This document shows positions 34,243 to 43,744 of a DNA stretch of 64,000 bases, in pieces. The stretch spans positions 124,001-188,000 of the forward strand of contig CABJBA010000003.1 of NCBI GenBank assembly GCA_902363735.1. Direction: 5' to 3'. How positions within the stretch are numbered: position 1 is the first letter of the stretch; each line of letters starts with the position of its first letter. Origin of the DNA: Clostridiaceae bacterium (lineage in GTDB: Bacteria > Bacillota > Clostridia > Lachnospirales > Lachnospiraceae). The translations under genes were made by a program, and so were the position numbers. Below the pieces are notes generated by a model. The model saw only the letters and a list, made by a program, of their open reading frames with translations, did no database searches and was not told where the DNA came from.

Positions 34243-35828
34243 AAATTCTGGTTTTAAACGGTTCACCCAAAGGTTCTGCCAGCAATACCATGAATCTGAC
34301 TCATGCCTTTTTAAAGGGCGCTGGTTGGTCTGCACAAGCAGATATCATCGATGTGGCAAAAGCTGATATAAAGGCCTGTTCAGGCTGTTTTTGCTGCTGG
34401 AACAAAACACCTGGAACATGTGTCATACAAGATAAAATGGCCGAAATCCTTACTAAGATAATTGACGCCGACGTAATTGTCTGGTCCTTTCCTCTGTACT
34501 ATTTCAGCGTTCCCGGCAGTCTTAAAAATCTTATTGACCGCCAGCTCCCCCTGAGCCTTCCTTTCATGGAAAAGGAAAGCAGCAAAGGCTCTCATCCCCC
34601 AAGGTATGATCTAACTCATCAAAAGCATATTATTATCTCCACCTGCGGCTTTTGGACACCAACAGGGAATTACGATGCAGTTATCTCCATGTTTGACCAC
34701 TTCTGCGGAAAAGACCGCTATACAAAAATCCTCTGCGGTCAAGGAGAACTATTTCGTGTACCGGAGTTAAAAAGCCGTACAGACCAGTATCTGGATATCA
34801 TATGTCAGGCAGGTACCCAATATGCTGAAGGAGGAATTGATGCCAAGACCCAGGCAGAAATTGAAAGACCTCTGTTTCCCCGTGATGTGTTTGAAAAAGC
34901 CGCTGATGCTTCCTGGGGTATTTCTCAAGGTAACGATTCAGACAATACAAAAGACGACAGTCTTCTTTTTACAACTCAGATGGCAGCTTTTTATCAGCCA
35001 GACGGCCTGGAGCGCGTACTGGAGTTTTTCTATACGGACATTAATAAAACCTACCAGATTTTACTGACAAAACAGGGAGCCGACGTCATAACAGACGGAT
35101 TTAAACCATACACAACCAGAATTGAAACTCCCTACACAGTCTGGCGCTCTATTTCCCGTAATGAAATTTCAGGGCAGGAAGCGCTATTCCAGCATATGTA
35201 TAGGGTCTGCGGTGATTTCAATCTGATGCTCCGATGGGAAGAATTATTTCCCTTTCACACCCAGGAAAGGTCTGATGGAGAAAAAAAGCAAAGAAAAACC
35301 AGCATGATGCTTCTCCTTCTTCCATGGCTCGTAATATGGACAATCATGGCGGCTGATTCTGTAATTGGAGGTATGGCGGGTATGCTCACCGCTTCCCTTA
35401 TCCCTTTGTTCTGGCTTGTGTTCCAGCCCGTTGTATACGAACAGGTCACCATCCCAATCACAGCTTGCCTTTCTCTCTTGGCTTTCCTGGGCGCAGACAC
35501 CAGACTTCTGGTTCCCATCAGTTATTTATTATTCGGGCTGATGTGGCTGATCGGTGCATTTGCCAAAATACCTCTGACCGCCCATTACAGTGCCAACAGT
35601 TACGGAGGAGAAAAGGCCTTTTCCAATCCCCTCTTTATAAAAACAAACCGTATACTAACCGCAGCCTGGGGAATTCTCTACCTTATCACTCCTGTCTGGA
35701 CTTACTTAATCATGGGCTCTCATCTTTCAAGCTTTACGGGCCTGATCAATTCTGTACTGCCAGCTCTGATGGGCCTTTTTACCGCATGGTTCCAGAAATG
35801 GTATCCAGCCTACTATGTCAGAAGCTAG
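34239..35828 (+). CDS. three-part fusion: NAD(P)H:flavin oxidoreductase-like, SCP2-like, membrane domain
   Basis: In this 529-aa protein residues 1-200 are a flavodoxin-fold reductase (ILVLNGSPKGSASNT phosphate loop; CSGCFCCWNKTPGTC, a Cys-rich loop usual in this group; SFPLYYFSVPGSLKNLIDR). Residues ~245-345 resemble an SCP2 sterol-carrier domain (DINKTYQILLTKQGADVITDGF...MYRVCGDFNLMLRWEELF). Residues ~355-525 contain about five to six membrane helices. It is translationally coupled to PadR. A membrane-bound flavin reductase acting on a hydrophobic substrate is a reasonable guess, no more. Confidence 0.8.
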   Translation: MKILVLNGSPKGSASNTMNLTHAFLKGAGWSAQADIIDVAKADIKACSGCFCCWNKTPGTCVIQDKMAEILTKIIDADVIVWSFPLYYFSVPGSLKNLIDRQLPLSLPFMEKESSKGSHPPRYDLTHQKHIIISTCGFWTPTGNYDAVISMFDHFCGKDRYTKILCGQGELFRVPELKSRTDQYLDIICQAGTQYAEGGIDAKTQAEIERPLFPRDVFEKAADASWGISQGNDSDNTKDDSLLFTTQMAAFYQPDGLERVLEFFYTDINKTYQILLTKQGADVITDGFKPYTTRIETPYTVWRSISRNEISGQEALFQHMYRVCGDFNLMLRWEELFPFHTQERSDGEKKQRKTSMMLLLLPWLVIWTIMAADSVIGGMAGMLTASLIPLFWLVFQPVVYEQVTIPITACLSLLAFLGADTRLLVPISYLLFGLMWLIGAFAKIPLTAHYSANSYGGEKAFSNPLFIKTNRILTAAWGILYLITPVWTYLIMGSHLSSFTGLINSVLPALMGLFTAWFQKWYPAYYVRS

Positions 35829-35866
35829 AAGCCAGAGTTATGATATTTTACTGAAAGGATATAAAA

Positions 35867-36688
35867 ATGCCAACTTCCAATACAGACGAACAATTAATTA
35901 TGCTGGGTACAGGCTATGCAACCTCAATTCACTGCTATAACACCTGTTTCTTAATCCGCAATCCTGATTCTATGATTCTGGTTGACTGCGGAGGCGGAAA
36001 TGGAATCCTGCGTCAGCTTCATGATTCCGGTATTGACTATAAAATGATTCATGATATCTTTATTACCCACGGCCATGCAGACCATCTCTTTGGTTTGTTC
36101 TGGCTCATCCGGGTCATAGGAACCAGTATGAATAAAGGCGATTATAAAGGCAATTTACGGATATATTGTCACAGTGACCTTATTCCTGTCATCCGCACAA
36201 TAGGTGAGCTCACCATTCAGCCCAAGTTTTATAAACATATGGATAATAGAATTTTCCTCATTGGCGTTGAGGATAAGCAAGTTGTTCCTATCTGCAAATA
36301 TGAATTTCATTTTTTTGATATACAATCAAAAAAGATGAAGCAATTTGGCTTTTCCATCACACTACAAAACGGTAAAAGGCTCACTTGCCTCGGTGATGAA
36401 CCATGTACCGATGCAGGGCTTACTTATGCCACAGGCAGTGACTGGCTGCTTCGTGAAGTTTTATGTCTATATAGGGATAAAGACATTTTTAAACCCTATG
36501 AAAAAAATCACGATACGGTAAAAGATGCATGCATCTACGCAGAACAATGGCAGATTAATAATCTCCTTCTTTACCATACGGAGGATAAGCACCTTGTCCG
36601 GCGAAAAGCGCTTTACCATGAAGAAGGAAAAGAATATTTTACTGGACAGCTTTTTATACCTGATGATCTGGAAGTCATTGATCTGTGA
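35867..36688 (+). CDS. MBL-fold metallo-hydrolase (RNase Z/ElaC-like fold)
   Basis: The 273-aa protein has the first strand LIMLGTGYATSIHCYNTCFLI, the metal motif FITHGHADHLFGL (HxHxDH), LGDEPC as the likely third-ligand strand and LLLYHTED with a late His. The layout resembles RNase Z-like small-molecule hydrolases. It is the third gene after PadR and 38 bp past the fusion, so likely in the same operon; substrate unknown. Confidence 0.85.
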   Translation: MPTSNTDEQLIMLGTGYATSIHCYNTCFLIRNPDSMILVDCGGGNGILRQLHDSGIDYKMIHDIFITHGHADHLFGLFWLIRVIGTSMNKGDYKGNLRIYCHSDLIPVIRTIGELTIQPKFYKHMDNRIFLIGVEDKQVVPICKYEFHFFDIQSKKMKQFGFSITLQNGKRLTCLGDEPCTDAGLTYATGSDWLLREVLCLYRDKDIFKPYEKNHDTVKDACIYAEQWQINNLLLYHTEDKHLVRRKALYHEEGKEYFTGQLFIPDDLEVIDL

Positions 36689-36732
36689 CAAATGGAAGAG
36701 GGTACTCAATCACACCGTGCTCTCTTCTGCCG

Positions 36733-38025
36733 TCATTTAAGAAACTTCACAGGCTCATACTGTTTTCGAATTGCTTTCACCAGGCCATTACTGTCGAAAT
36801 TTTGTATCAGAATATCACATGTCTCAGGGTTGGTGCCAAATACCACACTCTTTTCCAGGTTCAGCATTTCTTTTAGGTTTTCCAGCATATTTTTTCTGGT
36901 TGCTTCCTTATTATATATCTTTATATATGAATATCCCTCATATTCTCTGGAATCATAGATCAGTATTTTATACTCCTTGGTAAATCCCCCTTGCTCTAAC
37001 CGGCTGTAAACCTCTGTGATCTTTTCCTTTAAGTCAATAACCATAAAGTAAATCACGTTTTCATGTTCCGGCAGTCTTCGTTTTACATAGTTCCGGTAAT
37101 AAGACTTACTTAATTTGTTATAAAGATTCTGTTCTGCAGAATTATTTAGCTTCTCGTAATAAATCACCAGTACATCATCCATCACAACATTGGCAAAATA
37201 GTTGACTCCTGACTGCTCCAGAACTGTCATAATCTCTTTAGACTGCCAGTATGACAAAACACAGGTCAAAAGATAAGACTTTTTTTGTATATCAAACAAA
37301 GCCGCCCCATCCATAACAATGGCAGGGAGTTTTAAATGAATGGGGCCTATTGCTTCCATCAGTGAGGCAGGTGTTCTTCCGGTGGATACCGTAATATTGG
37401 CTCCTCTTTCAATCAGCCGGTTAATTTCAACCATACTGTAAGGATTTAAATGCTCATCTGCTGTCAGCAGCACATCATCCACGCCCGACACAAACAGAAT
37501 ATCCTGGTTTCTTTTTCTTGGCAGGTGAAAAGAATTTACAACAATAGAAACACCGATTCCTATAAGTGTATCCGTCACGCGGTTAAAAACAAAAATATAA
37601 GGATTGGCATCCTCCATATGAGCTACTGTAATACTGAGAAAAACAACACATGCAAAGTACGAAGTATCTTTAAAATTAAGTACAACGGTTGTATATAACA
37701 CACAGCCTGTTGCCAGTGATATGATCAAGTATGTGAGGGCAGTTATTTCCATGCCATCTTTTAACACATACAGTTCAATCATAATGACTAGCAACCCCCA
37801 AAAAGCTCCGATAAATGTACCGCTTGCCCTTTGCTTTGCCATTTTAGCCATACTATCTTTGTAGGGCTGCATACACTGGAGCACTGCCAAAGCAGCATAA
37901 AAAGGAGTTCCCTTCTGCCCTCTCAAATAATAGATAATAAAACAGATAGAAACTGCACAAACAGAGCGGATAATTCTTTGTCCAACCTTGGGAAATACAA
38001 AACCACTTCTTTTTTCTGCTTCCAT
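36733..38025 (-). CDS. FUSC/aromatic-acid-exporter-like domain fused to a degenerate HAD (Cof-type) domain
   Basis: In this 430-aa protein residues ~15-165 hold four to six helices like FUSC/ArAE_1 proteins (ALAVLQCMQPYKDSMAKMAKQRASGTFIGAFWG; NRVTDTLIGIGVSIVVN). Residues ~175-425 follow the Cof HAD order, but motif I reads SGVDDVLL instead of SDLDGTLL, so the nucleophile Asp is Gly. Motif IV reads FGTNPETCDIL instead of GDxxND. Motif II (STGR) and MDGAALFD are kept. Probably a ligand-sensing pseudo-phosphatase on a membrane protein. GAGGTG ribosome site before ATG 38025. Confidence 0.8.
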   Translation of the reverse strand: MEAEKRSGFVFPKVGQRIIRSVCAVSICFIIYYLRGQKGTPFYAALAVLQCMQPYKDSMAKMAKQRASGTFIGAFWGLLVIMIELYVLKDGMEITALTYLIISLATGCVLYTTVVLNFKDTSYFACVVFLSITVAHMEDANPYIFVFNRVTDTLIGIGVSIVVNSFHLPRKRNQDILFVSGVDDVLLTADEHLNPYSMVEINRLIERGANITVSTGRTPASLMEAIGPIHLKLPAIVMDGAALFDIQKKSYLLTCVLSYWQSKEIMTVLEQSGVNYFANVVMDDVLVIYYEKLNNSAEQNLYNKLSKSYYRNYVKRRLPEHENVIYFMVIDLKEKITEVYSRLEQGGFTKEYKILIYDSREYEGYSYIKIYNKEATRKNMLENLKEMLNLEKSVVFGTNPETCDILIQNFDSNGLVKAIRKQYEPVKFLK

Positions 38026-38050
38026 TTCTTTCACCTCAACCTTTAAAATG

Positions 38051-38090
38051 AACAGGAACCGCCGTACAACCTTCGTCGGCGATTCCTGTT
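38051..38090. terminator. hairpin before the FUSC-HAD gene
   Basis: Arms of 14 bp (AACAGGAACCGCCG with one G-U) and a 12-nt loop. The T-rich side is on the forward strand, while neighbouring genes read in reverse, so direction is uncertain. Confidence 0.5.
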
Positions 38091-38093
38091 TTC

Positions 38094-38656
38094 TTATTTT
38101 TGCTCAATGTAATCGTATGCCAATTTAAAGAGTTTTTTTATTTTCTTCTGTTTCAGTCCCTAAGCATGTCCTGGATTTCAATTGGACTCTTTGTCAGAAT
38201 ATAGGCTGAGCTTACTTCAACCTTTCTCTGAATCACAGGCCCCTCATAATCCTCTCTGATGAATGCCACATCCACATCTCCGTCGCATACCTTTCGGAAT
38301 AAAATATTGCTCCGTTCATCCTGAAGCTCAAATCTCACATCCTGGTTCTTTTTGGTGTATTCATATAGAATATCGGACAAAACATACTTATTATAAGTGT
38401 AAGAAGCTCCAATTACAATAATATCTTTATTGTCAGCCTTCATTTTCCGCAGTTCCATTCCGGTCTGGCTCATAATAGAAATATACTGCTGTGCTTTCCG
38501 TGCAAGCAATTCTCCTTCTTTCGTAAATTCCACACCCTTGGTGGTACGGTCCACGATTTTTATCTGAAACTCCTCCTCAATGCTTTGAAGGCGTTTTGTC
38601 AGGGCTGGCTGAGTAATATACAAACGATTGGCCACCTTTGTTATGTTGGCTATCCC
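38094..38656 (-). pseudogene. LysR-family regulator remnant
   Basis: A 160-codon open stretch encodes the HTH from its second half (ANRLYITQPALTKRLQSIEEEFQIKIVDRT) and the first half of an effector domain. Upstream codons still read NITKVA, as in LysR proteins, but then meet a stop, and the first ~18 residues are missing. After the TGA (38153-38155) another frame encodes a LysR-like C-terminal helix (KKIKKLFKLAYDYIEQK). So the gene has lost its 5' end and an internal part of its effector domain. Full-length relatives are ~300 aa. Confidence 0.65.
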
Positions 38657-38750
38657 ATAGCATTATAGCAAATTAGCATCATTTAAACAAGCATTCTCCA
38701 TACAAATATCCCGAACCTTACTTGCTTAAGAAAAGATTGCTTATTAAGCA

Positions 38751-38790
38751 AAAAAACCGTCACAATTCTTTATTTCAGTTTGTGACGGTT
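38751..38790 (-). terminator. terminator after aconitase
   Basis: Arms AACCGTCACAA / TTGTGACGGTT (11 bp) with a 14-nt loop, followed on the reverse strand by TTTTTTGC, just past the aconitase stop. Confidence 0.85.
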
Positions 38791-38816
38791 CCAATAATAG
38801 CATATCAGATATTATT

Positions 38817-40775
38817 TCAGCTCTTTTGCACGGCGAGCTGCTTCTTCAAATAAGCCAACTGTCCTCCGCTTAAGATAATCTCTGATTCATTATTTGATAA
38901 TTCCAGTTTTACGTCAAAAGAAAAACCTTTTGTTTTATTTTGAACGGTCACCTGTCTGGCCAGCATTTGCTCTAAAAAGTCCTCAAACTCCAATTCATCT
39001 CCTAAATCAATTTTGGCATAATCCTCTGGATTTTGAAAGAGCATAGGAATGATTCCGTGATTGATTAAATTTCCTTTGTGAATTCTTGCAATACTTTTTG
39101 CAATCACCGCCTTTACTCCCAGGAACATAGGATTAATTGCCGCATGTTCTCTGGATGAACCCTGTCCGTAGTTTTCACCTCCGATGATAATGCTTTCTCC
39201 CATTTTCTTTGCCCTTGCAGCAAAAGAAGGATCATAATTATGGTAGCAGTACTGTGACATTAAAGGAATATTGGAACGCATACTGCTGAATTCTGCACTG
39301 GCAGGAGTGATATCATCGGTGGTGATATTATCTCCTCCTTTTAAGCTTACAGAAATACACATGGAAGCCTTAGGCGCTTCCGGAATGGGAAGATATTTAA
39401 TATTTGGGCCTCTCACGATTTCCACTTTCTTTGCTTCTTCTTCGGGAAGAGGCTTAATAATCATGGAATCTTCAACGGTATAATGCTCCGGTTCCTTAAT
39501 ATCCCTTAACTTTATGAGATTCTTCCCCATAACCTCCTCAGCTGATGCAAAGGTTCCCATTATGGCTGTTGCTGCAGCACTCTCCGGACTTACCAGATAA
39601 ATCTCTGCATTGGGGTTTCCTGCACGTCCTTTAAAGTTTCGGTTGGAGGTGCGTACTGCCACGCCTTCTGTTGCCGGGCTCTGTCCAATTGCACAGCATG
39701 GGCCGCAGGCCAGCTCCAGCATGCGGACACCCGCATTTAACAGAATATCAATGTATCCATCACGCATTAAATCACGGTATATCTGCTTGGAGGAAACAGC
39801 GCAGGTACAGCTCACATTTTCATGGACAAAATGTCCTTCAAACACCAATGCTGCCTTGGCGATATCGGAATAGCTGGTATTAGTACAGCTTCCTAAAAAT
39901 ACCTGCTGAACCTGTCTTTTCTCCGTATCTTTAATAGAAATGACATGATCCGGCTGATGAGGGCAGGCTATAAGGGGAGACAGTTCACTTAAATTAATTT
40001 CAATACAGTCATCATATTCTGCATCATCATCAGGTAAAAGTTCTATGTAGCTCTCTTCTCTCTCCTGAGCGGCCATAAATTTACGAACTTGCTCATCTGC
40101 TGGAAAAATGGAGGTGGTTGCACCCATTTCTGCTCCCATGTTGGCAATAGTAGCCCTTTCAGGTACCTCCAGCTTTGCCGCTCCTGGTCCAACATACTCA
40201 TATACAATGCCAAGACCTCCCTTAATACTGATACGCCGGAGCATTTCCAGTATAACTTCTTTTGCATTGCATCCGGGCTGCAGCTCTCCGGTTAAATATA
40301 CTTTTACGACCTTTGGCATACTAAGACGCATAGGAAGTCCAGTCATGGCAGTTGTCACATCCATACCTCCCACACCAATACAAAGCATTCCTACAGAACC
40401 GCTGTGGGGAGTGTGGCTGTCCCCTCCCATACAGATCTGGCCTGGGACTGCAAATCTGGACACCTGGATGGTATGGCAGATTCCATTACCCGGTCTTGAT
40501 ACATGGACTCCAAAACGCCTGGCCACTGACTGGAGATAAATATGGTCATCGGGCGTTTTATGATCCAGGTATAATAAATTGTGATCCAGATGGCTTACAC
40601 TGCAGTCAATTCCAATCCGGTCAAGGCCAATGGCCTCAAATGCCAGATATGTCATGACCGCATTAATATCGTGAGTCAGAGTCTGATCCACCTTAATGAA
40701 AACGTCCTCCCCCGGCACCATACTCCCGGAAACATAATGTGATTCTATAATCTTTCTTGTTAATGATCTGTCCAT
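38817..40775 (-). CDS. aconitate hydratase
   Basis: At 652 aa this is the usual length for clostridial aconitase. Motifs include GGDSHTPHSGSVGMLCIGVGG, the 4Fe-4S Cys in LGSCTNTSYSD and ACGPCCAIGQSP, and QGSSREHAA in the swivel domain. It starts at 40775 with GAGGAGGAAAGG. It converts citrate to isocitrate, feeding the isocitrate dehydrogenase two genes upstream; together they form the oxidative branch toward 2-oxoglutarate and glutamate. A LysR gene and an 18-bp palindrome lie between. Confidence 0.93.
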   Translation of the reverse strand: MDRSLTRKIIESHYVSGSMVPGEDVFIKVDQTLTHDINAVMTYLAFEAIGLDRIGIDCSVSHLDHNLLYLDHKTPDDHIYLQSVARRFGVHVSRPGNGICHTIQVSRFAVPGQICMGGDSHTPHSGSVGMLCIGVGGMDVTTAMTGLPMRLSMPKVVKVYLTGELQPGCNAKEVILEMLRRISIKGGLGIVYEYVGPGAAKLEVPERATIANMGAEMGATTSIFPADEQVRKFMAAQEREESYIELLPDDDAEYDDCIEINLSELSPLIACPHQPDHVISIKDTEKRQVQQVFLGSCTNTSYSDIAKAALVFEGHFVHENVSCTCAVSSKQIYRDLMRDGYIDILLNAGVRMLELACGPCCAIGQSPATEGVAVRTSNRNFKGRAGNPNAEIYLVSPESAAATAIMGTFASAEEVMGKNLIKLRDIKEPEHYTVEDSMIIKPLPEEEAKKVEIVRGPNIKYLPIPEAPKASMCISVSLKGGDNITTDDITPASAEFSSMRSNIPLMSQYCYHNYDPSFAARAKKMGESIIIGGENYGQGSSREHAAINPMFLGVKAVIAKSIARIHKGNLINHGIIPMLFQNPEDYAKIDLGDELEFEDFLEQMLARQVTVQNKTKGFSFDVKLELSNNESEIILSGGQLAYLKKQLAVQKS

Positions 40776-40928
40776 GCCTTTCCTCCTCAAAACTGATATC
40801 CGAAATAAAAATCCTAAAATCAATCATAGTAATTCCCTCGCCTGCAAAGCACATACTATTGAATAAATCTTATCAAGAATAAATGTCAAAGTAAAATGAT
40901 TAAAAAGCATACCGCAATTACTTTTTGT

Positions 40929-40946
40929 TATAACTACATAGTTATA
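40929..40946. promoter_or_regulatory. 18-bp palindrome upstream of aconitase, candidate LysR operator
   Basis: TATAACTA-CA-TAGTTATA is perfect. It lies between lysR and the aconitase gene. It resembles the ATAA-Nx-TTAT dyad used by CcpC, a citrate-responsive LysR regulator, with one more spacer base. A TTGACA (reverse strand, 40884-40889) lies downstream of it. Confidence 0.5.
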
Positions 40947-41015
40947 TTTTTAATCAATTTCACTATAGCCTTTTCACCAACGCCTTCCTATGCAGTGTTA
41001 TGATTGATTGCATTT

Positions 41016-41966
41016 TTATTTTTCTTCCTTGTGTTCTGTTCCTAACCTGGAAAATGTTTTTTTCATCACTTCAATAAAGTACCGCTCAGCCCCATCCAAG
41101 TAGGCGTCTTTAAGATAAATAGCATTGACATCCCAGGCATTGGTCTGATTGCCAAGGCTATAGCAATGAATATTTTCCCTGTCCTTTAAAATTGCAACAG
41201 CCCGTTCCGGTACAATGGCTGCTCCAAGGCCTGAATCAGCAAGCTGAACTGCATTGATATTGCTGGAAGTCTCTATGACAATATCAGGATTTATCTGGTT
41301 TTTCCGAAATATTCGCTCTGCCTCACGGCGGATTGCATGTCCTTTTTTCAAAAGTATAAATGGAACATCGCCCAGGGTTGAAAAGTCTACTGTATTTTTC
41401 TTCAATTTTGCCATGTGATCTTCTCTCAACACTCCTTCTCCCGCAACCAGAATCAGCTTTTCCCGGTATATCACTTCCATTTCTAACTCTGCCTTTGAAT
41501 CGCTGTATGTATCAGCTGACTCCTTGGGAAGAATGATAAAGTTGGTATCCCCTTTTTTTAAACCTGCCAACAACACGCTGGAGTTTGCCTCTATGGTCCG
41601 AACCTCCACTCCGGGGTAAAGCTTTTTAAATTCTTTTAATGCGGCAGGAAGCATATAGCCTGCCCGTTCCACAGGAATCCCCAGAGTGATTCTTCCTTTT
41701 TTTCCTTCTCCGATATCCGTCAGCTGCCTGCGCAAATTATCATTAAGCAGAAGAATCTTCCTGGCTGTATCCACATACGTTTCCCCTGCATAAGTAAGGG
41801 CAATGGGATAGATGGTCCGGTCAAACAGCTTTATACCCAGTTCATTTTCCACCTTTGCAATAACCTGGCTTAAGGAAGGCTGCGATATATACAGCTTTTT
41901 TGCCGCCTCAGTTACGCTTTTGCAATCTGCTACTGTTGTAATATAAACAAGCTCTCTAAAATCCAC
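41016..41966 (-). CDS. LysR-family regulator next to aconitase
   Basis: Full-length LysR protein (316 aa): winged helix FRELVYITTVADCKSVTEAAKKLYISQPSLSQVIAKVENELGIKLFDR, then a substrate-binding-type effector domain from about residue 90. GTG 41966 has GGAGG 6 bp upstream; the TTG at 41969 is too close. The position between isocitrate dehydrogenase and aconitase suggests control of these genes, perhaps by citrate; this is inference by analogy to CcpC. Confidence 0.9.
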   Translation of the reverse strand: MDFRELVYITTVADCKSVTEAAKKLYISQPSLSQVIAKVENELGIKLFDRTIYPIALTYAGETYVDTARKILLLNDNLRRQLTDIGEGKKGRITLGIPVERAGYMLPAALKEFKKLYPGVEVRTIEANSSVLLAGLKKGDTNFIILPKESADTYSDSKAELEMEVIYREKLILVAGEGVLREDHMAKLKKNTVDFSTLGDVPFILLKKGHAIRREAERIFRKNQINPDIVIETSSNINAVQLADSGLGAAIVPERAVAILKDRENIHCYSLGNQTNAWDVNAIYLKDAYLDGAERYFIEVMKKTFSRLGTEHKEEK

Positions 41967-42260
41967 CAAATCCCTCCAATTTCATAAAGCAAAATACCTG
42001 GCAGATGTCTGACCTGCATTTACAAGAATCAGACAGCAGAACAAGGTAATTTTATTTTTGGATTATTATATCATATTTAACTCATAAATCTATAATAATT
42101 CATAAAGCAGCCGAAAGTAAGTCTTTCTTTTTCTTCTTTCGTCAAAAAACCCCTGATACAGAAATACGTCTTTTCCATTCTCTTCATAACACTGACCTGA
42201 AACGTCTGTTTTCTATTCCTCACTGCGACTTTTACATTTTCTATAAGCAAAATGAGCCGT

Positions 42261-43430
42261 TTAGAATTTCCAGTTAAGAGTTTCCAGCAGATAATCAGTA
42301 AATTCTTCTGTGCTGGCTCCTCCTCTGTCTGTAGTAATCACATATTTATTCTCTGTTATAGTACAAATCTCCAGAGCTTTATCAAGTTTACTCTTTCTGG
42401 CTCCATAACCAATATGAGCCATCATCATCCCTGCCGCACGGATTAAACTGCACGGATCCGCATAATCTCCCCGTCCACGTTCCATGAGAAAGGGGGCTGT
42501 TCCGTGAATTGCTTCAAACATTGCATATTTATTGCCCAGATTGGAGGAAGAAGCTGTTCCCAGGCCGCCCTGATGCTCTGCAGCCACATCTGTTACAATA
42601 TCTCCATAAAGATTAGGCAAAACAATAACTTCAATTCCTTTGTTGAATTCCGGGTCCAGCATCTTGGCACACATAGCATCTACCAAACGTTCCTGTATCT
42701 CTATGTCAGGATATTCTTCTCCCACCTTGCGCACGGCTTTGATAAAGTTTCCGTCAGCCAGTTTCACAATGTTTGCCTTGGTCACAATGGTCACATTTTT
42801 CTTTCCGTTTTTCCTTGCAAATTCAAACGCTGAACGGGCAATTCTCTCACTGCCTTGTTTAGTCTGCACTTTAAAATCCACGGCCATATCCTCATTGACC
42901 TGTATTCCCTTGTTTCCCCATATGTACTCGCCTTCAATGTTCTCCCTGAAAAAAGTCCAGTCAATCCCCTTGCTCGGAATGCGGATGGGGCGAACTGCCG
43001 CATAAAGCTCCAGTTCTCTGCGCAGCAGACTATTGGCACTGATCAAATTAGGCCAAGAATCAGAAGCTCTCGGAGTTACCATAGGCCCCTTTAACAGAAC
43101 ATTACATTTTTTTACCTCTTCTAACACTTCATCGGGAAGGCTTTGAAGCCTGGAAGCCCTGTTTTCAATGGTCATTCCTTCAATGGTTCTCAGTTCTAAA
43201 TGCCCTGATACCAGCTCCGGCTCCATAAGATTTTCAAAAACGCGCAAAGCCTGCTTCATGATAATCGGACCAATACCGTCTCCAGGCAGTATTCCCACCA
43301 CGATTTTTTCAAGCTTATCAAAATCCATAATCTCCGTATCAGCTTTCATACGATCAATCCGCTTATACTCCGATTGAATCAGATCACTGAATTTCTTTTG
43401 GGCCTCTGTGATATTAGGATCTAAACTCAT
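42261..43430 (-). CDS. isocitrate/isopropylmalate dehydrogenase family protein, probable isocitrate dehydrogenase
   Basis: The 389-aa decarboxylating dehydrogenase has VGILPGDGIGPIIMKQALRVF, a substrate loop with Ser and Arg (LISANSLLRRELELYAAVRPIR), ENIEGEY and the Asp-rich metal site (NLYGDIVTDVAAEHQGGLGTASSSNLG). Placement with aconitase supports isocitrate as substrate over isopropylmalate. An N-terminal extension of about 40 residues is unusual. AGGAGAG ribosome site. Confidence 0.85.
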   Translation of the reverse strand: MSLDPNITEAQKKFSDLIQSEYKRIDRMKADTEIMDFDKLEKIVVGILPGDGIGPIIMKQALRVFENLMEPELVSGHLELRTIEGMTIENRASRLQSLPDEVLEEVKKCNVLLKGPMVTPRASDSWPNLISANSLLRRELELYAAVRPIRIPSKGIDWTFFRENIEGEYIWGNKGIQVNEDMAVDFKVQTKQGSERIARSAFEFARKNGKKNVTIVTKANIVKLADGNFIKAVRKVGEEYPDIEIQERLVDAMCAKMLDPEFNKGIEVIVLPNLYGDIVTDVAAEHQGGLGTASSSNLGNKYAMFEAIHGTAPFLMERGRGDYADPCSLIRAAGMMMAHIGYGARKSKLDKALEICTITENKYVITTDRGGASTEEFTDYLLETLNWKF

Positions 43431-43646
43431 TTTCTTCTCTCCTCCTTGTAATTGTCTGTCATTTAATTAATTCTTTCAGAGATTATAACATGTTTAATAT
43501 AATAGAAAAAATATATTTTTTCATATATCTTTCATAGGCAAATACCTATATTCACAAAGCCTCCATGCCGCACACAGTATATTGCCCGATTCTTTTTAAT
43601 ACCAAACTTTGCTTTCATCCATCTTAATACCATTCTCCGAACTTAC
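43431..43646. other. AT-rich intergenic region before icd, no gene seen
   Basis: It holds the icd leader, with a reverse-strand TATAAT but no clear -35. It also has two small palindromes: GAAAAAATATATTTTTTC near 43505-43522 and ATAGG-N6-CCTAT at 43534-43549. The latter could be operators for the LysR protein; I see no coding frame. Confidence 0.5.
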
Positions 43647-43685
43647 AAAAAAAGCCTGTGACATCCAAAAGGATATCACAGGCTT
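43647..43685 (-). terminator. terminator of the yceD-rpmF operon
   Basis: AAGCCTGTGACATCC paired with GGATATCACAGGCTT, followed on the reverse strand by TTTTTGT. Confidence 0.85.
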
Positions 43686-43744
43686 CTTAGAAATACATTG
43701 TAATTTTACTGACTCTTCAAGCACTGAATGCAGGGTAATAGAAA

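Noticed and set aside
42007..42034. Stem GTCTGA/TCAGAC before lysR
   Set aside because: Only 6 bp with a 16-nt loop, not convincing as operator or terminator.
42640..43005. 121-aa forward frame opposite isocitrate dehydrogenase
   Set aside because: Antisense shadow; no ribosome site or recognisable domain.
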